Shown: positions 19,367-28,299 of the stretch, one piece after another | Layout of the letters: every line of letters begins with the position of its first letter | How positions within the stretch are numbered: the first letter of the stretch is position 1 | NCBI GenBank assembly: GCA_030123585.1 | Contig: CP126120.1 | Coordinates: 868,001-932,000 of the forward strand | DNA: 64,000 nucleotides | Origin: Rhodanobacteraceae bacterium | GTDB taxonomy: Bacteria; Pseudomonadota; Gammaproteobacteria; Xanthomonadales; Rhodanobacteraceae | Direction: 5' to 3' | The notes under the pieces: model-generated | What the model was told of the DNA's origin: nothing | Databases searched by the model: none | What the model saw: the letters and a program-made list of their open reading frames with translations, nothing else | Position numbers and translations under genes: made by a program

Positions 19367-19888
19367 TCATGCGGTAAGGATTTCCTGAACGCCTTCCAAG
19401 GCGCGCGCCACCGTTTGCCTGCGCACCGCGTCGCGGTCGCCATCGAAATGAAAGACCTCGACCCGCGCGGAGCCACCGCGCCGTTGCCACGCGATCCACA
19501 CCGTGCCGACCGGCTTGTCGGGCGTACCGCCAGTGGGGCCCGCGATGCCGGTAACCGCCACCGCGACAGTGGCGTCGAGACGCGCCAGCGCACCCGCCAC
19601 CATTTCCAGGGCGCACTCGCGGCTGACCGCGCCGTGGCGTTCCAGCGTGACCGTGGTGACACCCAGCAGCGCCTGCTTGAGTCCGTTGCCGTAGGTCACC
19701 GCGCCGCCTTCGAACCAATCCGAGCTGCCGGGAATGTCCGTGCACAGCTTGGCGATCCAGCCGCCGGTGCAGGATTCCGCCGTCGCCAGCATTTCGCCGC
19801 GGTCGCGCAGCGCCCCGCCGACGCTCACGGCCAGCGCGTGCAAGGCATCGTCGGTGGGAACCAGCGATTCGTTCATCGGAGTGATCAT
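19367..19888 (-). CDS. CinA-family nicotinamide-nucleotide amidase (PncC)
   Basis: The 173-residue protein is a stand-alone C-terminal CinA domain that deamidates NMN to NaMN in pyridine-nucleotide recycling. Key text is [20 protein letters not shown] (residues 38-57 of this reading), [11 protein letters not shown], and [19 protein letters not shown]. The ATG at 19888 or the one four codons later (19876) fits the family; neither has a strong ribosome site. It lies upstream of recA on the same strand, as cinA often does. Conserved adjacency with recA does not prove a role in recombination. Confidence 0.9.
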   Translation of the reverse strand: MITPMNESLVPTDDALHALAVSVGGALRDRGEMLATAESCTGGWIAKLCTDIPGSSDWFEGGAVTYGNGLKQALLGVTTVTLERHGAVSRECALEMVAGALARLDATVAVAVTGIAGPTGGTPDKPVGTVWIAWQRRGGSARVEVFHFDGDRDAVRRQTVARALEGVQEILTA

Positions 19889-19951
19889 GGGCTGGCCAAA
19901 CCAGATTCCCACTTTATCCGACCGCGTATCCAAGGTGGCCCAATCAACCGC

Positions 19952-20107
19952 CGTCATCCCCGCGCAGGCGGGGATCCAGTGCCTTCATACCCTTGAAACG
20001 CAAAGCCGCTGGATAGACTCGTGCCATCCATGGCACTCGGCCACGGCCCGCCCACGGCGTTCGCGTTGGCAGTCCTGCCAACGCAGTCCGCTTTCGCGGG
20101 AATGACG
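19952..20107. repeat. CGTCATCCCCGCG/CGCGGGAATGACG repeat unit
   Basis: The left end CGTCATCCCCGCGCAGGCGG and right end CCGCTTTCGCGGGAATGACG frame about 110 bases with further short stems. It fills the cinA-porin gap with the direct repeat that follows; no gene is seen there. Confidence 0.75.
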
Positions 20108-20138
20108 AGGAAAACCGGATCGTTCGGGGCACACATAA

Positions 20139-20213
20139 CCTGCACGGGGTGGTGACATGTTTGCATCTGGACCCCGTGCCACCGGCCATCCATGGCCTGC
20201 ACGGGGTGGTGAC
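20139..20213. repeat. Pair of 18-base direct repeats downstream of the porin
   Basis: CCTGCACGGGGTGGTGAC occurs twice, at 20139-20156 and 20196-20213, a 57-base period, ending seven bases before the porin stop codon. The inner part CACGGGG also faces a CCCCGTG, so stem formation is possible. Confidence 0.8.
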
Positions 20214-20219
20214 CTCCTG

Positions 20220-21368
20220 TCACCATTTCACCTCACCCCAGGCGCCGATCTCGCGGGTCTTCACGTCGATGTTGGTGGCGTTGCGCAGGCGTTCGTCCTT
20301 GTAAGCGATGGCAACCTTCACGCCCTTGGTGACGGGAAACGCGACGCCGGCGTTCCAGTAGGTATCTTTCAGCGACGGATCGAGGTCCTTGCTGGGGTTG
20401 ACGCGGTCGTAGCGCGCGAACACCGAGGCGCGCGCGAAGTCGTAGCTGCCCCACAGCGACCAGCCGTCCGCCGAATCCGCGCGCGGCGTGGTGACGTTCT
20501 TCCAGTTGTCCGCACGGAACCATTCCGCGCCCAGCCGCAGGCCGTCACGATTCCACGCGGCCATCGCGTCGTAACGGCGCGCGCTGTGCAGCGCCGGCGT
20601 GGTTTGCGTGTCCTTGCCGAGGTCGCCGTCGTAGCCGCCGACCGCGAACATCAGGCCCTTGACCGGCTGCAGGCCGACACGGCCCTCGAAATCGACGTGG
20701 TTCGAACGCGACGGATTCTTGTAGCCGCCGCCGTTCACCGCCGACACCTGGTAGTTGAACACGCCGTTGTCGCCCAACAGGTGCGCGCCCCAGTCGGCGG
20801 AGGTGCCGTACTTCAGGCGGTCGGTCACGGTGTTCTCGACATAGCGGTAGCCGTACCAGTCCTCGACGAACGGGATCCACGGCAGGTTGGCGGAACCCAC
20901 GCGCAGCGTGGCGAGTTTCGAGAACGCGCCCTGCACATAGGCCTTCTTCACGAACAACTGGGTTTGGCCGTCGTTGGCGACGTAGCTGAAATCGGTGGTG
21001 AGGTTGGCCGACCACACGTCGTCGAACTTGTGGTCGATGGAAAGATAGAAACGCTTGACGTCGAATCCGGTGCCCGAGGCATCGGTTTTCTTGCCGTTAC
21101 TGGTCTGATCGATGTTGGTCAGATCGACAAACATGGTGCCGCCGATTTTGGTGTTCTCCGCCCAGGCCGCGAGCGGGCTGGAAGCCACCGGCGCCGGTGC
21201 CTGCGCCTGCTGCTTCTGTTCGAGTTCGCTGACCTTGGTTTGCAGGGTCGCCAGTTGCGCGCGCAGCTGCGCCAGCTCCTGCGCGTCGCTGGCGGTTTGC
21301 GCCTGCGCGCCGAGGCTGGCGAGGGTCAGTCCGGCGGCGATCGTCGCCGCGAGCATCTTGATACGCAC
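20220..21368 (-). CDS. Phosphate-selective porin (OprO/OprP family)
   Basis: The 382-residue outer-membrane porin should admit phosphate or polyphosphate. It has a signal peptide (MLAATIAAGLTLASLGAQA), a short coiled coil (ELAQLRAQLATLQTKVSELE) that may trimerise it at the periplasmic face, then a beta-barrel ending in a terminal aromatic (GAWGEVKW). FDVKRFYLSIDHKF and NLPWIPFVEDWYGYRYVENT are typical of the family. The GTG start at 21368 has AAGGAG six bases upstream. A PhoB box 75-92 bases upstream and the divergent pstS place it in the Pho regulon. Confidence 0.9.
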   Translation of the reverse strand: MRIKMLAATIAAGLTLASLGAQAQTASDAQELAQLRAQLATLQTKVSELEQKQQAQAPAPVASSPLAAWAENTKIGGTMFVDLTNIDQTSNGKKTDASGTGFDVKRFYLSIDHKFDDVWSANLTTDFSYVANDGQTQLFVKKAYVQGAFSKLATLRVGSANLPWIPFVEDWYGYRYVENTVTDRLKYGTSADWGAHLLGDNGVFNYQVSAVNGGGYKNPSRSNHVDFEGRVGLQPVKGLMFAVGGYDGDLGKDTQTTPALHSARRYDAMAAWNRDGLRLGAEWFRADNWKNVTTPRADSADGWSLWGSYDFARASVFARYDRVNPSKDLDPSLKDTYWNAGVAFPVTKGVKVAIAYKDERLRNATNIDVKTREIGAWGEVKW

Positions 21369-21442
21369 ACATTTCTCCTTGGTTGGGATGGAAGCAACGC
21401 GGCGAAGATGCGGGCAGGTGGTTACCGGCGATTGGCAATCAC

Positions 21443-21460
21443 ATGACGGTTTGGTGACAG
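21443..21460 (-). promoter_or_regulatory. PhoB box for the porin gene
   Basis: On the minus strand CTGTCAC-CAAA-CCGTCAT gives two 7-base repeats spaced by four bases, close to the CTGTCAT-N4-CTGTCAT consensus. It points at the porin start. Confidence 0.82.
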
Positions 21461-21476
21461 CACGGCGCGGATCGCC

Positions 21477-21516
21477 CTGTCATCGAACTGCAACATTCCT
21501 CTCATCGAACGGCAAC
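21477..21516 (+). promoter_or_regulatory. Tandem PhoB boxes for pstS
   Basis: Two Pho boxes lie in line: CTGTCAT-CGAA-CTGCAAC at 21477-21494 and CTCTCAT-CGAA-CGGCAAC at 21499-21516, start to start 22 bases, that is two 11-base helical turns. They end 51 bases before the pstS start. Confidence 0.87.
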
Positions 21517-21567
21517 ACGCGGGCGTTGCAATGTGCGGCATCGACCACGACGCACAAGGAGTTCTGC

Positions 21568-22596
21568 GTGACCATCATGAATCGCAACAAGCTTCGCCTG
21601 CTCGCCCTCGCCACCTCGCTCGCGCTCGGCATCGGCGCGGCGCACGCCACCGACATCACCGGTGCCGGTTCCAGCTTCGTGTATCCCGTGATCTCGAAGT
21701 GGTCGGCCAGCTACGCCGAGAAGACCGGCAACCATGTCAATTATCAATCCATCGGTTCGGGCGGCGGCATCGCACAGATCAAGGCCGGCACCGTGGATTT
21801 CGGCGCCAGCGACATGCCGCTGGATGAAGCCACGCTCAGCAAATTCGGCCTCGGCCAGTTCCCCGACGTGATCGGCGGCATCGTACCGGCGTACAACGTC
21901 GCCGGCATCGCGCCCGGCAAGCTGGTGCTGGATGGTCCGGTGCTGGCGAAAATATTCCTCGGCCGGATCACCAACTGGTCCGACCCCGCGATCGCCGCGC
22001 TGAATCCGGGTATCGCACTGCCCAGCACGAAGATCACCGTGGTGCACCGCTCGGACGGTTCCGGCACCACTTTCAACTTCACCGATTACCTGTCCAAGGT
22101 GAATCCGGAGTGGAAGGCCAAGGTCGGCGAAGGCACCGCGGTGAACTGGCCGGCCGGGATCGGCGGCAAGGGCAACGAAGGCGTGTCGGCGTATGTCAAG
22201 CAGATTCCGAATTCGATCGGCTATGTGGAATACGCCTACGCGCTGCAGAACCACCTCGGCTACGCGCGCATGCAGAATGCCGCGGGCCAAGTAGTGCAAC
22301 CCGACGCGGCCAGCTTCCAGGCCGCCGCCGCGACCGCCGACTGGCCGCACGCGAAGAACTTCGACCTGCTGATGACCAACGCGCCCGGCGCCAAGGCCTG
22401 GCCGATCACCGCGACCTCGTGGGTGATCATGTCCAGGCAGCCGAAGAACGCCGCGAATTCGAAGGTGGCGCTGGACTTCTTCAAGTGGGCCTACGTCCAC
22501 GGCCAGCAGCAAGCCGCCGCACTGGACTACGTGCCGCTGCCCGATTCGCTGGTGAAGCAGATCGAGGGGTATTGGAAGGCGGAGTTCAAGCAGTGA
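21568..22596 (+). CDS. pstS: Phosphate-binding periplasmic protein PstS
   Basis: The 342-residue binding protein delivers phosphate to PstCAB. A signal peptide (LRLLALATSLALGIGAAHA) precedes the mature ATDITGAGSSFVYPVISKW. The phosphate contacts include GAGSSF, SGGGIAQI, GASDMPL and RSDGSGTTFNF. The GTG start at 21568 is preferred to the ATG three codons later (21577) because AAGGAG lies six bases before it and would be too far from the ATG. Tandem PhoB boxes precede it. A 373-base gap with three palindromic repeats parts it from pstC, which may keep PstS mRNA more abundant than the permease message. Confidence 0.97.
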   Translation: MTIMNRNKLRLLALATSLALGIGAAHATDITGAGSSFVYPVISKWSASYAEKTGNHVNYQSIGSGGGIAQIKAGTVDFGASDMPLDEATLSKFGLGQFPDVIGGIVPAYNVAGIAPGKLVLDGPVLAKIFLGRITNWSDPAIAALNPGIALPSTKITVVHRSDGSGTTFNFTDYLSKVNPEWKAKVGEGTAVNWPAGIGGKGNEGVSAYVKQIPNSIGYVEYAYALQNHLGYARMQNAAGQVVQPDAASFQAAAATADWPHAKNFDLLMTNAPGAKAWPITATSWVIMSRQPKNAANSKVALDFFKWAYVHGQQQAAALDYVPLPDSLVKQIEGYWKAEFKQ

Positions 22597-22624
22597 GCCG
22601 ATCTTCCCGCACACCACAACAGCT

Positions 22625-22933
22625 CGTCATTCCGGAGCGGGCCGAAGGCCCGAATCCGGAATCGGTTTACTCAGTAGTCAGAAAACAAGGGAACACGTGA
22701 AGTCGCGGATGGCTCCAAACCTGGATGGCTCCCCCATGCTCGTCATCCCCGCGGAGGCGGGGATCCAGCGACTTTCTGCCATGAACGGCCAAGGCACTGG
22801 ATTCCCGCCTTCGCGGGAATGACGACGTTCAAGTGTTGCCAATCTTTCTGACTTCTGTGTAAGTCACTTCCATTGCATCGATACCGATTCCGGGTTCCCT
22901 CGCCGATGAAGCCGGCGAGGGCCCCGGAATGAC
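22625..22933. repeat. Cluster of three CGTCATTCC-type repeats between pstS and pstC
   Basis: Three palindromic units stand in a row: 22625-22662 (CGTCATTCCGG with an inner GGGCCGAAGGCCC stem), 22741-22824 (CGTCATCCCCGCG to CGCGGGAATGACG) and 22885-22933 (GATTCCGGGTTCC to CCCCGGAATGAC). The whole 373-base gap holds no gene. Confidence 0.85.
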
Positions 22934-22969
22934 GATCAAGAGCTGATACGCGGTCTTGCCGAACGACTC

Positions 22970-23941
22970 ATGTCATCCATACCCACCACCCTCGAAGCCA
23001 GCACAACCGACCGCCGCACCCGCCGCGACGCGCGCCACGACGCATGGTTCCGCGCCCTGCTGAAGGCCTGCGCGCTGCTGGTGCTGATCGCGTTGCTGGG
23101 CGCCGCGTTCTCGACCCTGTGGGGCGGGCGCGAGGTGTTGTTCGGGCAAGGCCTGCACTTCCTCACCAGCACCGAATGGAATCCGGTCACCGACACCTAC
23201 GGCGCGCTGGCACCGGTGTTCGGCACGCTGGTGACGTCGCTGATCGCGCTGGTGCTGGCGGTGCCGGTGAGTTTCGGCATCGCGCTGTTCCTCACCGAGA
23301 TCGCGCCTGCATGGCTGCGCGGTCCCGTTGCCACCGCCATCGAACTGCTGGCCAGCATCCCGTCGATCATCTACGGCATGTGGGGCCTGTTCGTGTTCGT
23401 GCCGTTCATCGCACGCATCGAACCGGCGCTCAGCGAAACGCTGGGCCGCGTTCCGCTGCTCGGCCATCTGTTCCAGGGTCCGCCGATCGGACTCGGACTG
23501 CTCACCGCGGGCATCGTGCTGGCGGTGATGATCCTGCCGTTCATCTGCGCGGTGATGCGCGAGGTGTTCCAGACCGTGCCAACCCGGCTGAAGGAATCGG
23601 CGCACGCGCTCGGCGCGACGACCTGGGAAGTGGCGTGGGACATCGTGTTGCCGTACACCCGCTCGGCGGTGATCGGCGGCATCTTCCTCGGCCTCGGCCG
23701 CGCGCTGGGCGAGACGATGGCGGTCACCTTCGTGCTGGGCAATTCCTACGACATCACCGGCTCGCTGCTGATGCCGGGCACCTCGATCTCGTCCAGCATC
23801 GCCAACGAATTCAACGAAGCGGTGGGCACGCACCGCTCCGCGCTGATCGCGCTGGGTTTCCTGTTGTTCGTGGTCACCTTCGTGGTGCTGCTGATCGCGC
23901 GCCTGATGCTGCGCCGGCTGTCGCGGCGGGAGGGCGCGTGA
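22970..23941 (+). CDS. pstC: Phosphate ABC transporter permease PstC
   Basis: The 323-residue inner-membrane permease has about six helices and the binding-protein-dependent transport motif ESAHALGATTWEVAWDIVLP (the EAA loop that docks on PstB). A long N-terminal arm (TTDRRTRRDARHDAW) precedes helix 1, and a periplasmic loop between helices 3 and 4 is present, as in PstC. The stop TGA overlaps the pstA ATG, so translation is coupled. Confidence 0.96.
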   Translation: MSSIPTTLEASTTDRRTRRDARHDAWFRALLKACALLVLIALLGAAFSTLWGGREVLFGQGLHFLTSTEWNPVTDTYGALAPVFGTLVTSLIALVLAVPVSFGIALFLTEIAPAWLRGPVATAIELLASIPSIIYGMWGLFVFVPFIARIEPALSETLGRVPLLGHLFQGPPIGLGLLTAGIVLAVMILPFICAVMREVFQTVPTRLKESAHALGATTWEVAWDIVLPYTRSAVIGGIFLGLGRALGETMAVTFVLGNSYDITGSLLMPGTSISSSIANEFNEAVGTHRSALIALGFLLFVVTFVVLLIARLMLRRLSRREGA

Positions 23942-24807
23942 TGGTCGCGCTCCACGCCCGCCGCCGCGTCGTCAACGCGCTCGCGCTCACCCTGAGCGGC
24001 TGCGCCACTGCGCTGGGCCTCATGTTCCTCGCGTGGATCCTGTGGGTCACGCTGAAGCACGGCCTCGGCGCACTGGACTTCAAGCTGTTCACCAGGATCA
24101 CCGCCTACGCCGACCAGGGTGGCCTCGCCAACGCGATCGTGGGCAGCCTGATCATGGACCTGATCGCGCTTGCGATCTGCGCGCCGGTGGGCATCCTGGC
24201 CGGCACCTTCTTGGCCGAATACGCGAACCGCAGCCAGCTCGGCGCCACGATTCGTTTCCTCAACGACATCCTGTTGTCGGCGCCGTCGATCGTGCTGGGC
24301 CTGTTCGTGTACGTGGTCGTGGTGCTGCCGATGTCGAACGCGACGCACGGCGCGGTGTCGTTCTCGGGCCTGGCCGGCGCCATCGCGCTGGCGCTGATCG
24401 GCCTGCCGGTGATCGTGCGCACCACCGACGAGATGCTGCAACTGGTGCCGGGCACGCTGCGCGAGGCGGCGCTGTCGCTCGGCATCCCGCAATGGAAACT
24501 CACGGTGCAGGTGCTGATGCGCGCGGCGACGTCCGGGATCGTCACCGGCGTGCTGCTGGCGCTGGCGCGGCTCGCCGGCGAAACCGCGCCGCTGCTGTTC
24601 ACCGCGTTCGGCAACAACTTCATGGTCGTGAGTCCGCTGGACAAGATGGCCAGCCTGCCGGTGGCGATCTACCAGTACACCAACGATCCCAACCCCGCGC
24701 TGCACGCCATCGCCTGGGCCGGCGCGCTGCTGATCACGCTGTTCGTGCTCGCGCTCAGCCTCGCAACGCGGATGCTGTTTTCACGCAAGAAGGTGACGCA
24801 TGACTGA
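23941..24807 (+). CDS. pstA: Phosphate ABC transporter permease PstA
   Basis: The 288-residue partner permease carries the EAA loop [20 protein letters not shown] and [20 protein letters not shown] near its end, both typical of PstA. Six helices are evident. The ATG shares a base with the pstC stop, and its own stop lies inside the start of pstB, giving an unbroken translational series. Confidence 0.96.
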   Translation: MVALHARRRVVNALALTLSGCATALGLMFLAWILWVTLKHGLGALDFKLFTRITAYADQGGLANAIVGSLIMDLIALAICAPVGILAGTFLAEYANRSQLGATIRFLNDILLSAPSIVLGLFVYVVVVLPMSNATHGAVSFSGLAGAIALALIGLPVIVRTTDEMLQLVPGTLREAALSLGIPQWKLTVQVLMRAATSGIVTGVLLALARLAGETAPLLFTAFGNNFMVVSPLDKMASLPVAIYQYTNDPNPALHAIAWAGALLITLFVLALSLATRMLFSRKKVTHD

Positions 24808-25630
24808 ACTCGCTCCCGCCGTTGCCGCGCTGCCGCCGTGGCTGCAAGCCGTCGCCGATCGCGCCGGCGAACGCGTGTTTCCGAAGCTCGCGGTGCGCGG
24901 ACTCGATTTCCACTACGGCGACGTGCACGCGCTGCGCCACATCGACATGGACATTCCGGAAAAACAGGTGACGGCCATCATCGGCCCGTCCGGTTGCGGC
25001 AAATCCACGCTGCTGCGCGTGTTCAACCGCATCTATGCGATCTACCCGAAGCTCACCGCCAGCGGCGAAGTGCTGCTGGACGGCGAGAACATCCTCGATG
25101 CGCGCTATTCGCTGAACCGCCTGCGCAGCAAGGTCGGCATGGTGTTCCAGAAACCGGTGCCGTTCCCGATGACCATCTTCGAGAACGTGGCCTGGGGCAT
25201 CCGCCATCACGAGAAATTGTCGAGGCCGGATCTGGAAGTGCGCGTGGAACAGGCCTTGCGCCGCGCCGCGCTGTGGGACGAGGTGAAGGACAAGCTGAAG
25301 CGAAGTGCGTTGAGCCTCTCCGGCGGCCAGCAGCAACGGCTCTGCATCGCGCGCGGCATCGCGCTGAAACCCGAGGTGCTGCTGCTGGACGAACCGACGT
25401 CCGCGCTTGATCCCATCGCCACCGGCCGCATCGAGCAACTGATCGAGGAACTGAAGCGCGACTACACCATCGTCATCGTCACCCACAACATGCAGCAGGC
25501 CGCGCGCGTCTCCGACCGCACCGCCTTCATGTACCTGGGCGAGCTGATCGAATACGACGAAACCGAAAAGATCTTCACCAAGCCGAGCAAGCAGCAGACC
25601 GAGGATTACATATCGGGGAGGTTCGGGTGA
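24800..25630 (+). CDS. pstB: Phosphate ABC transporter ATPase PstB
   Basis: The 276-residue ATPase powers phosphate import. Walker A is GPSGCGKST, the signature is [17 protein letters not shown], Walker B is [13 protein letters not shown], and the H-loop is IVTHNMQQA. The N-terminus is about 20 residues longer than in E. coli ([16 protein letters not shown] before [13 protein letters not shown]). It overlaps pstA by eight bases. A palindromic repeat and 230 bases part it from phoU. Confidence 0.97.
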   Translation: MTELAPAVAALPPWLQAVADRAGERVFPKLAVRGLDFHYGDVHALRHIDMDIPEKQVTAIIGPSGCGKSTLLRVFNRIYAIYPKLTASGEVLLDGENILDARYSLNRLRSKVGMVFQKPVPFPMTIFENVAWGIRHHEKLSRPDLEVRVEQALRRAALWDEVKDKLKRSALSLSGGQQQRLCIARGIALKPEVLLLDEPTSALDPIATGRIEQLIEELKRDYTIVIVTHNMQQAARVSDRTAFMYLGELIEYDETEKIFTKPSKQQTEDYISGRFG

Positions 25631-25685
25631 GTTGTCACGTTTGCGCTATCGAATCTCACCGCATTGCGGGAACTCCCCTCAATGT

Positions 25686-25803
25686 CGTCATTCCGGGGCC
25701 GTTCGCGGTTTCATCGCGAACGGAACCCGGAATCGGTGTCACTACGCGCGTCAACTTTCCAAACCGATTCCGGATTCGGGCCTGCGGCCCGATCCGGAAT
25801 GAC
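25686..25803. repeat. Double CGTCATTCCGG-type repeat between pstB and phoU
   Basis: CGTCATTCCGGGGCC at the left, GATCCGGAATGAC at the right, and two inner inverted stems (GTTCGCGGTTTCATCGCGAAC and GATTCCGGATTCGGGCC). It lies between two genes normally co-transcribed. Confidence 0.85.
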
Positions 25804-25863
25804 AATGCGATCTGCTGAGGTTCATAGCTGATCAGGAAACACCATCCACCAAATGAAATCACC

Positions 25864-26583
25864 ATGAACACGACCCCATCCCACGACCACATCGTCAAAA
25901 GCTTCGACACCGAACTCACGCGCCTCACCGGCGAAATCGTCGCGATGGGCGAACTGTCTGCAGCCCAGCTCGACCACGCCATCGACGCGCTCGGCAAGCG
26001 CGACAGCAAGGCCGCGCAACGCATCGTGGACAACGACGACGCGCTGGATTCGCAGGAGCGCCAGATCAGCCAGGATGTACTGCGCCTGCTGGCGCTGCGC
26101 CAGCCGATGGCGCGTGACCTGCGGGAAATCCTCGCGGCGCTGCGCATCGCTTCCGACATCGAACGCATCGGCGACTACGCAGCCAACATCGCCAAGCGCT
26201 CGATCACCCTGAACCTCTCGGCGCCGGTGCCGCTGGTCGCCGGCCTGCCCGCGCTGGTGGAAGTGGCCGGCGCAATGGTGCGCGACGTGCTGGACGCCTA
26301 CCGCCGCCGCGACGATGCCGCCGCGCGCGTGGTGTGGGAACGCGACAGCCAGCTCGACACCCTCTACACCGGCCTGTTCCGCGAACTCCTGACCCACATG
26401 ATGGAAGACCCGCGCAGCATCACCGCCTGCTCGCACCTGCTGTTCATCGCCAAGAACATCGAGCGCATCGGCGACCACGCCACCAACATCGCCGAGAACA
26501 TCTGGTTCGTGGTGCATGGCACGGCGATGAAGGAACCACGCGCAACACGCGAGTCAACGGCCGCGGAACAGGGCCGCGGCTGA
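25864..26583 (+). CDS. phoU: Phosphate signalling protein PhoU
   Basis: The 239-residue protein links Pst transport to the PhoR/PhoB system and holds the kinase inactive when phosphate is ample. It is two three-helix bundles, each with the metal-binding pattern: ALRIASDIERIGDYAANIAK (about residues 92-111) and LFIAKNIERIGDHATNIAEN (about 196-215). The start fits the family. No phoBR genes occur in the window. Confidence 0.97.
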   Translation: MNTTPSHDHIVKSFDTELTRLTGEIVAMGELSAAQLDHAIDALGKRDSKAAQRIVDNDDALDSQERQISQDVLRLLALRQPMARDLREILAALRIASDIERIGDYAANIAKRSITLNLSAPVPLVAGLPALVEVAGAMVRDVLDAYRRRDDAAARVVWERDSQLDTLYTGLFRELLTHMMEDPRSITACSHLLFIAKNIERIGDHATNIAENIWFVVHGTAMKEPRATRESTAAEQGRG

Positions 26584-26727
26584 GCCGCGTGAACCTCCGC
26601 GCCAACCCTCCGCCAGCCGGCGGTATCGGAGGCTGCCTTCGACCCGAAGCGGACGTAGCACAAGCTCCGCAGTACACTAACCTCAACTCACGTTGTCGTC
26701 ATTCCAAATAATCAAGGGGAACCGTCA

Positions 26728-27249
26728 GTGGTCACATTCGAAGAGTTTAAGAGCCAGTGGCTCGAAGAAGTTCGCGTAGGCGACCCATCCACTGTGGTCT
26801 TGGGGCATAGGTTCGCCGAAAAAATTCTGCGCGACTGGCAGGAAATAGACTGGGCAACTGCCGACATTACTCTGTGCGACGGGGCCGGCGATGGCGGCAT
26901 AGACGCAGCTGTGTTTGTCGCAGCCGATCCGAACGAAGGCCTCGAAGGCGACACTTGGCTGCTGATCCAAAGTAAGTACGGGACCTCCTTTGGCGGCGCG
27001 GACACGATAGGCATCGAAGCACAAAAAGTCTTCGCAACGCTTGAGGGCAAGCGCGAGCGCCTTTCCGGTCTGAGCGATCAATTGGTATCCCGACTGCGAA
27101 ACTTTCTTGAGAATCGTGGGCCTAAAGACACCCTAGAATATGTCCTGGCAACGACCGATCGTTTGACTTCAGAGGAACTCGAATATTTATCAAACGTACG
27201 AACTCTTGGTCGTTCAAAGTTTGGCGAATGCTTTAATGTTGAAGGGTGA
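26728..27249 (+). pseudogene. 5' part of a nuclease-like (AIPR/Mrr-type) gene truncated by IS30
   Basis: The 173-residue fragment ends a few bases inside the insertion sequence (the TGA stop is IS sequence). It contains CDGAGDGGIDAAVF followed by WLLIQSKYG, a D-x-(Q)xK arrangement like the PD-(D/E)XK fold of Mrr- and AIPR-type restriction or phage-defence proteins; the family call is an inference from this motif. The GTG start has AAGGGG upstream. Codon use is clearly more AT-rich than in the flanking pst/phoU genes, which suggests acquisition by transfer. The 3' part is absent on the far side of the element, so the gene is broken, not merely interrupted. Confidence 0.65.
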
Positions 27250-28299
27250 GTTCAACTACGAAGTGCAACGCGTTTGAAGGATAGCTCGAACACTTGCTCT
27301 GGGGTTCGGTAGCCGAGTCTTTTTCTGGGACGTCGGTTGAGTTTGTCTTCGATCTGCTGGATCGCGTCGTCCGTGAACAGGCTGATGTCACAGCCCTTCG
27401 GGATGTACTGGCGAACCAGACCGTTGAGGTTTTCGTTGCAGCCGCGTTGCCACGATGCGTACGGCGTCGCGAAGTAGCTGTCGGCCCCGAGTCCGACATC
27501 CATGAGCCGGTGCTCGGCGAATTCGCTGCCGTTGTCCCAGGTGAGGGTATGCACGCAGGCGCGCACGGGATGCAGGACGCTCAGGACCGCCTCGGCCACG
27601 GCGGTGGCGGTGCCGTCGGACACCTTGCGCAAGCGCACCCAGCCGCTTTTGCGGTCCACCAGGGTAACGATACGGGCCGGACCCTTGCCGACGAGGGTGT
27701 CGCCCTCGAAGTCGCCGACGCGGCCGCGTCGCTCGACGATGGCGGGACGTTCGTGAATCCGCCGGCCGCCAAAGCGCTGGCGCTCCCGCGGGGTACCGCA
27801 GCGGTGACGTCGCCGTCGCTTGCGCCGGCGCAGGTGCTGCCACAGCGTGCCGCCGCGTTGACGATCCGCAGCGATGTGCTGGTAGATGCGTTCGATGCTG
27901 ATGGCCACGTCGCCCGTGCCGGCAATCTGCTCAGGGCTCCAGTCTTCACGCAAGCGGGCTTCCACCTTCGCCCAGTCTTCCACACCAATGCGAGGCAGCG
28001 CACTTGCGGCGTGCCTGCGCTGCACCGCCTGGCGTTGTGCGTCGCGGTGATCGTACGCGCCCTTCGGGGTGGCATTGCGCCGCAGCTCGCGGCTGATCGT
28101 GCTGGGCGATCGTCGCAGTTCAAGCCCGATGTCCTCCAGCGTCCAGCCGCCGTTCCGCAACCACCGAATCTGGTAACGTTCCTCTTGGCTCAGGTGCGCG
28201 TAGCTCATGTGCAACTCCACTTGCCGGTGAAGGAGCGCAGGCTACCGCACCTGCGCCGCTTCGTTGGGTCAGGTGTTGCACTTCGGAATTGAATTCACC
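27245..28299 (-). mobile_element. IS30-family insertion sequence, about 1.06 kb
   Basis: Terminal inverted repeats face each other: GGTGAGTTCAACTACGAAGT at the left and GGTGAATTCAATTCCGAAGT at the right (reverse strand), about 22 of 25 positions alike. One intact transposase fills the element. The flanks (GTTGAAG on the left, TAGCAAT on the right) show no target duplication, and each belongs to a different broken gene. Confidence 0.9.
27252..28208 (-). CDS. IS30-family transposase
   Basis: The 318-residue DDE transposase has an N-terminal helix-turn-helix (LSQEERYQIRWLRNGGWTLE, then RSPSTISRELRRN) and an RNase H-like catalytic core with D in GDFEGDTLVG, D in LTWDNGSEF and E in NENLNGLVRQY. 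It ends in RLGYRTPEQVFE. The reading is intact, so the enzyme may be active. The ATG at 28208 has GGAG six bases upstream; a GTG four codons earlier lacks one. Confidence 0.95.
   Translation of the reverse strand: MSYAHLSQEERYQIRWLRNGGWTLEDIGLELRRSPSTISRELRRNATPKGAYDHRDAQRQAVQRRHAASALPRIGVEDWAKVEARLREDWSPEQIAGTGDVAISIERIYQHIAADRQRGGTLWQHLRRRKRRRRHRCGTPRERQRFGGRRIHERPAIVERRGRVGDFEGDTLVGKGPARIVTLVDRKSGWVRLRKVSDGTATAVAEAVLSVLHPVRACVHTLTWDNGSEFAEHRLMDVGLGADSYFATPYASWQRGCNENLNGLVRQYIPKGCDISLFTDDAIQQIEDKLNRRPRKRLGYRTPEQVFELSFKRVALRS

Noticed and set aside
27245..28299. Composite transposon
   Set aside because: Only one IS30 copy is present and no cargo is enclosed between two copies in this window.
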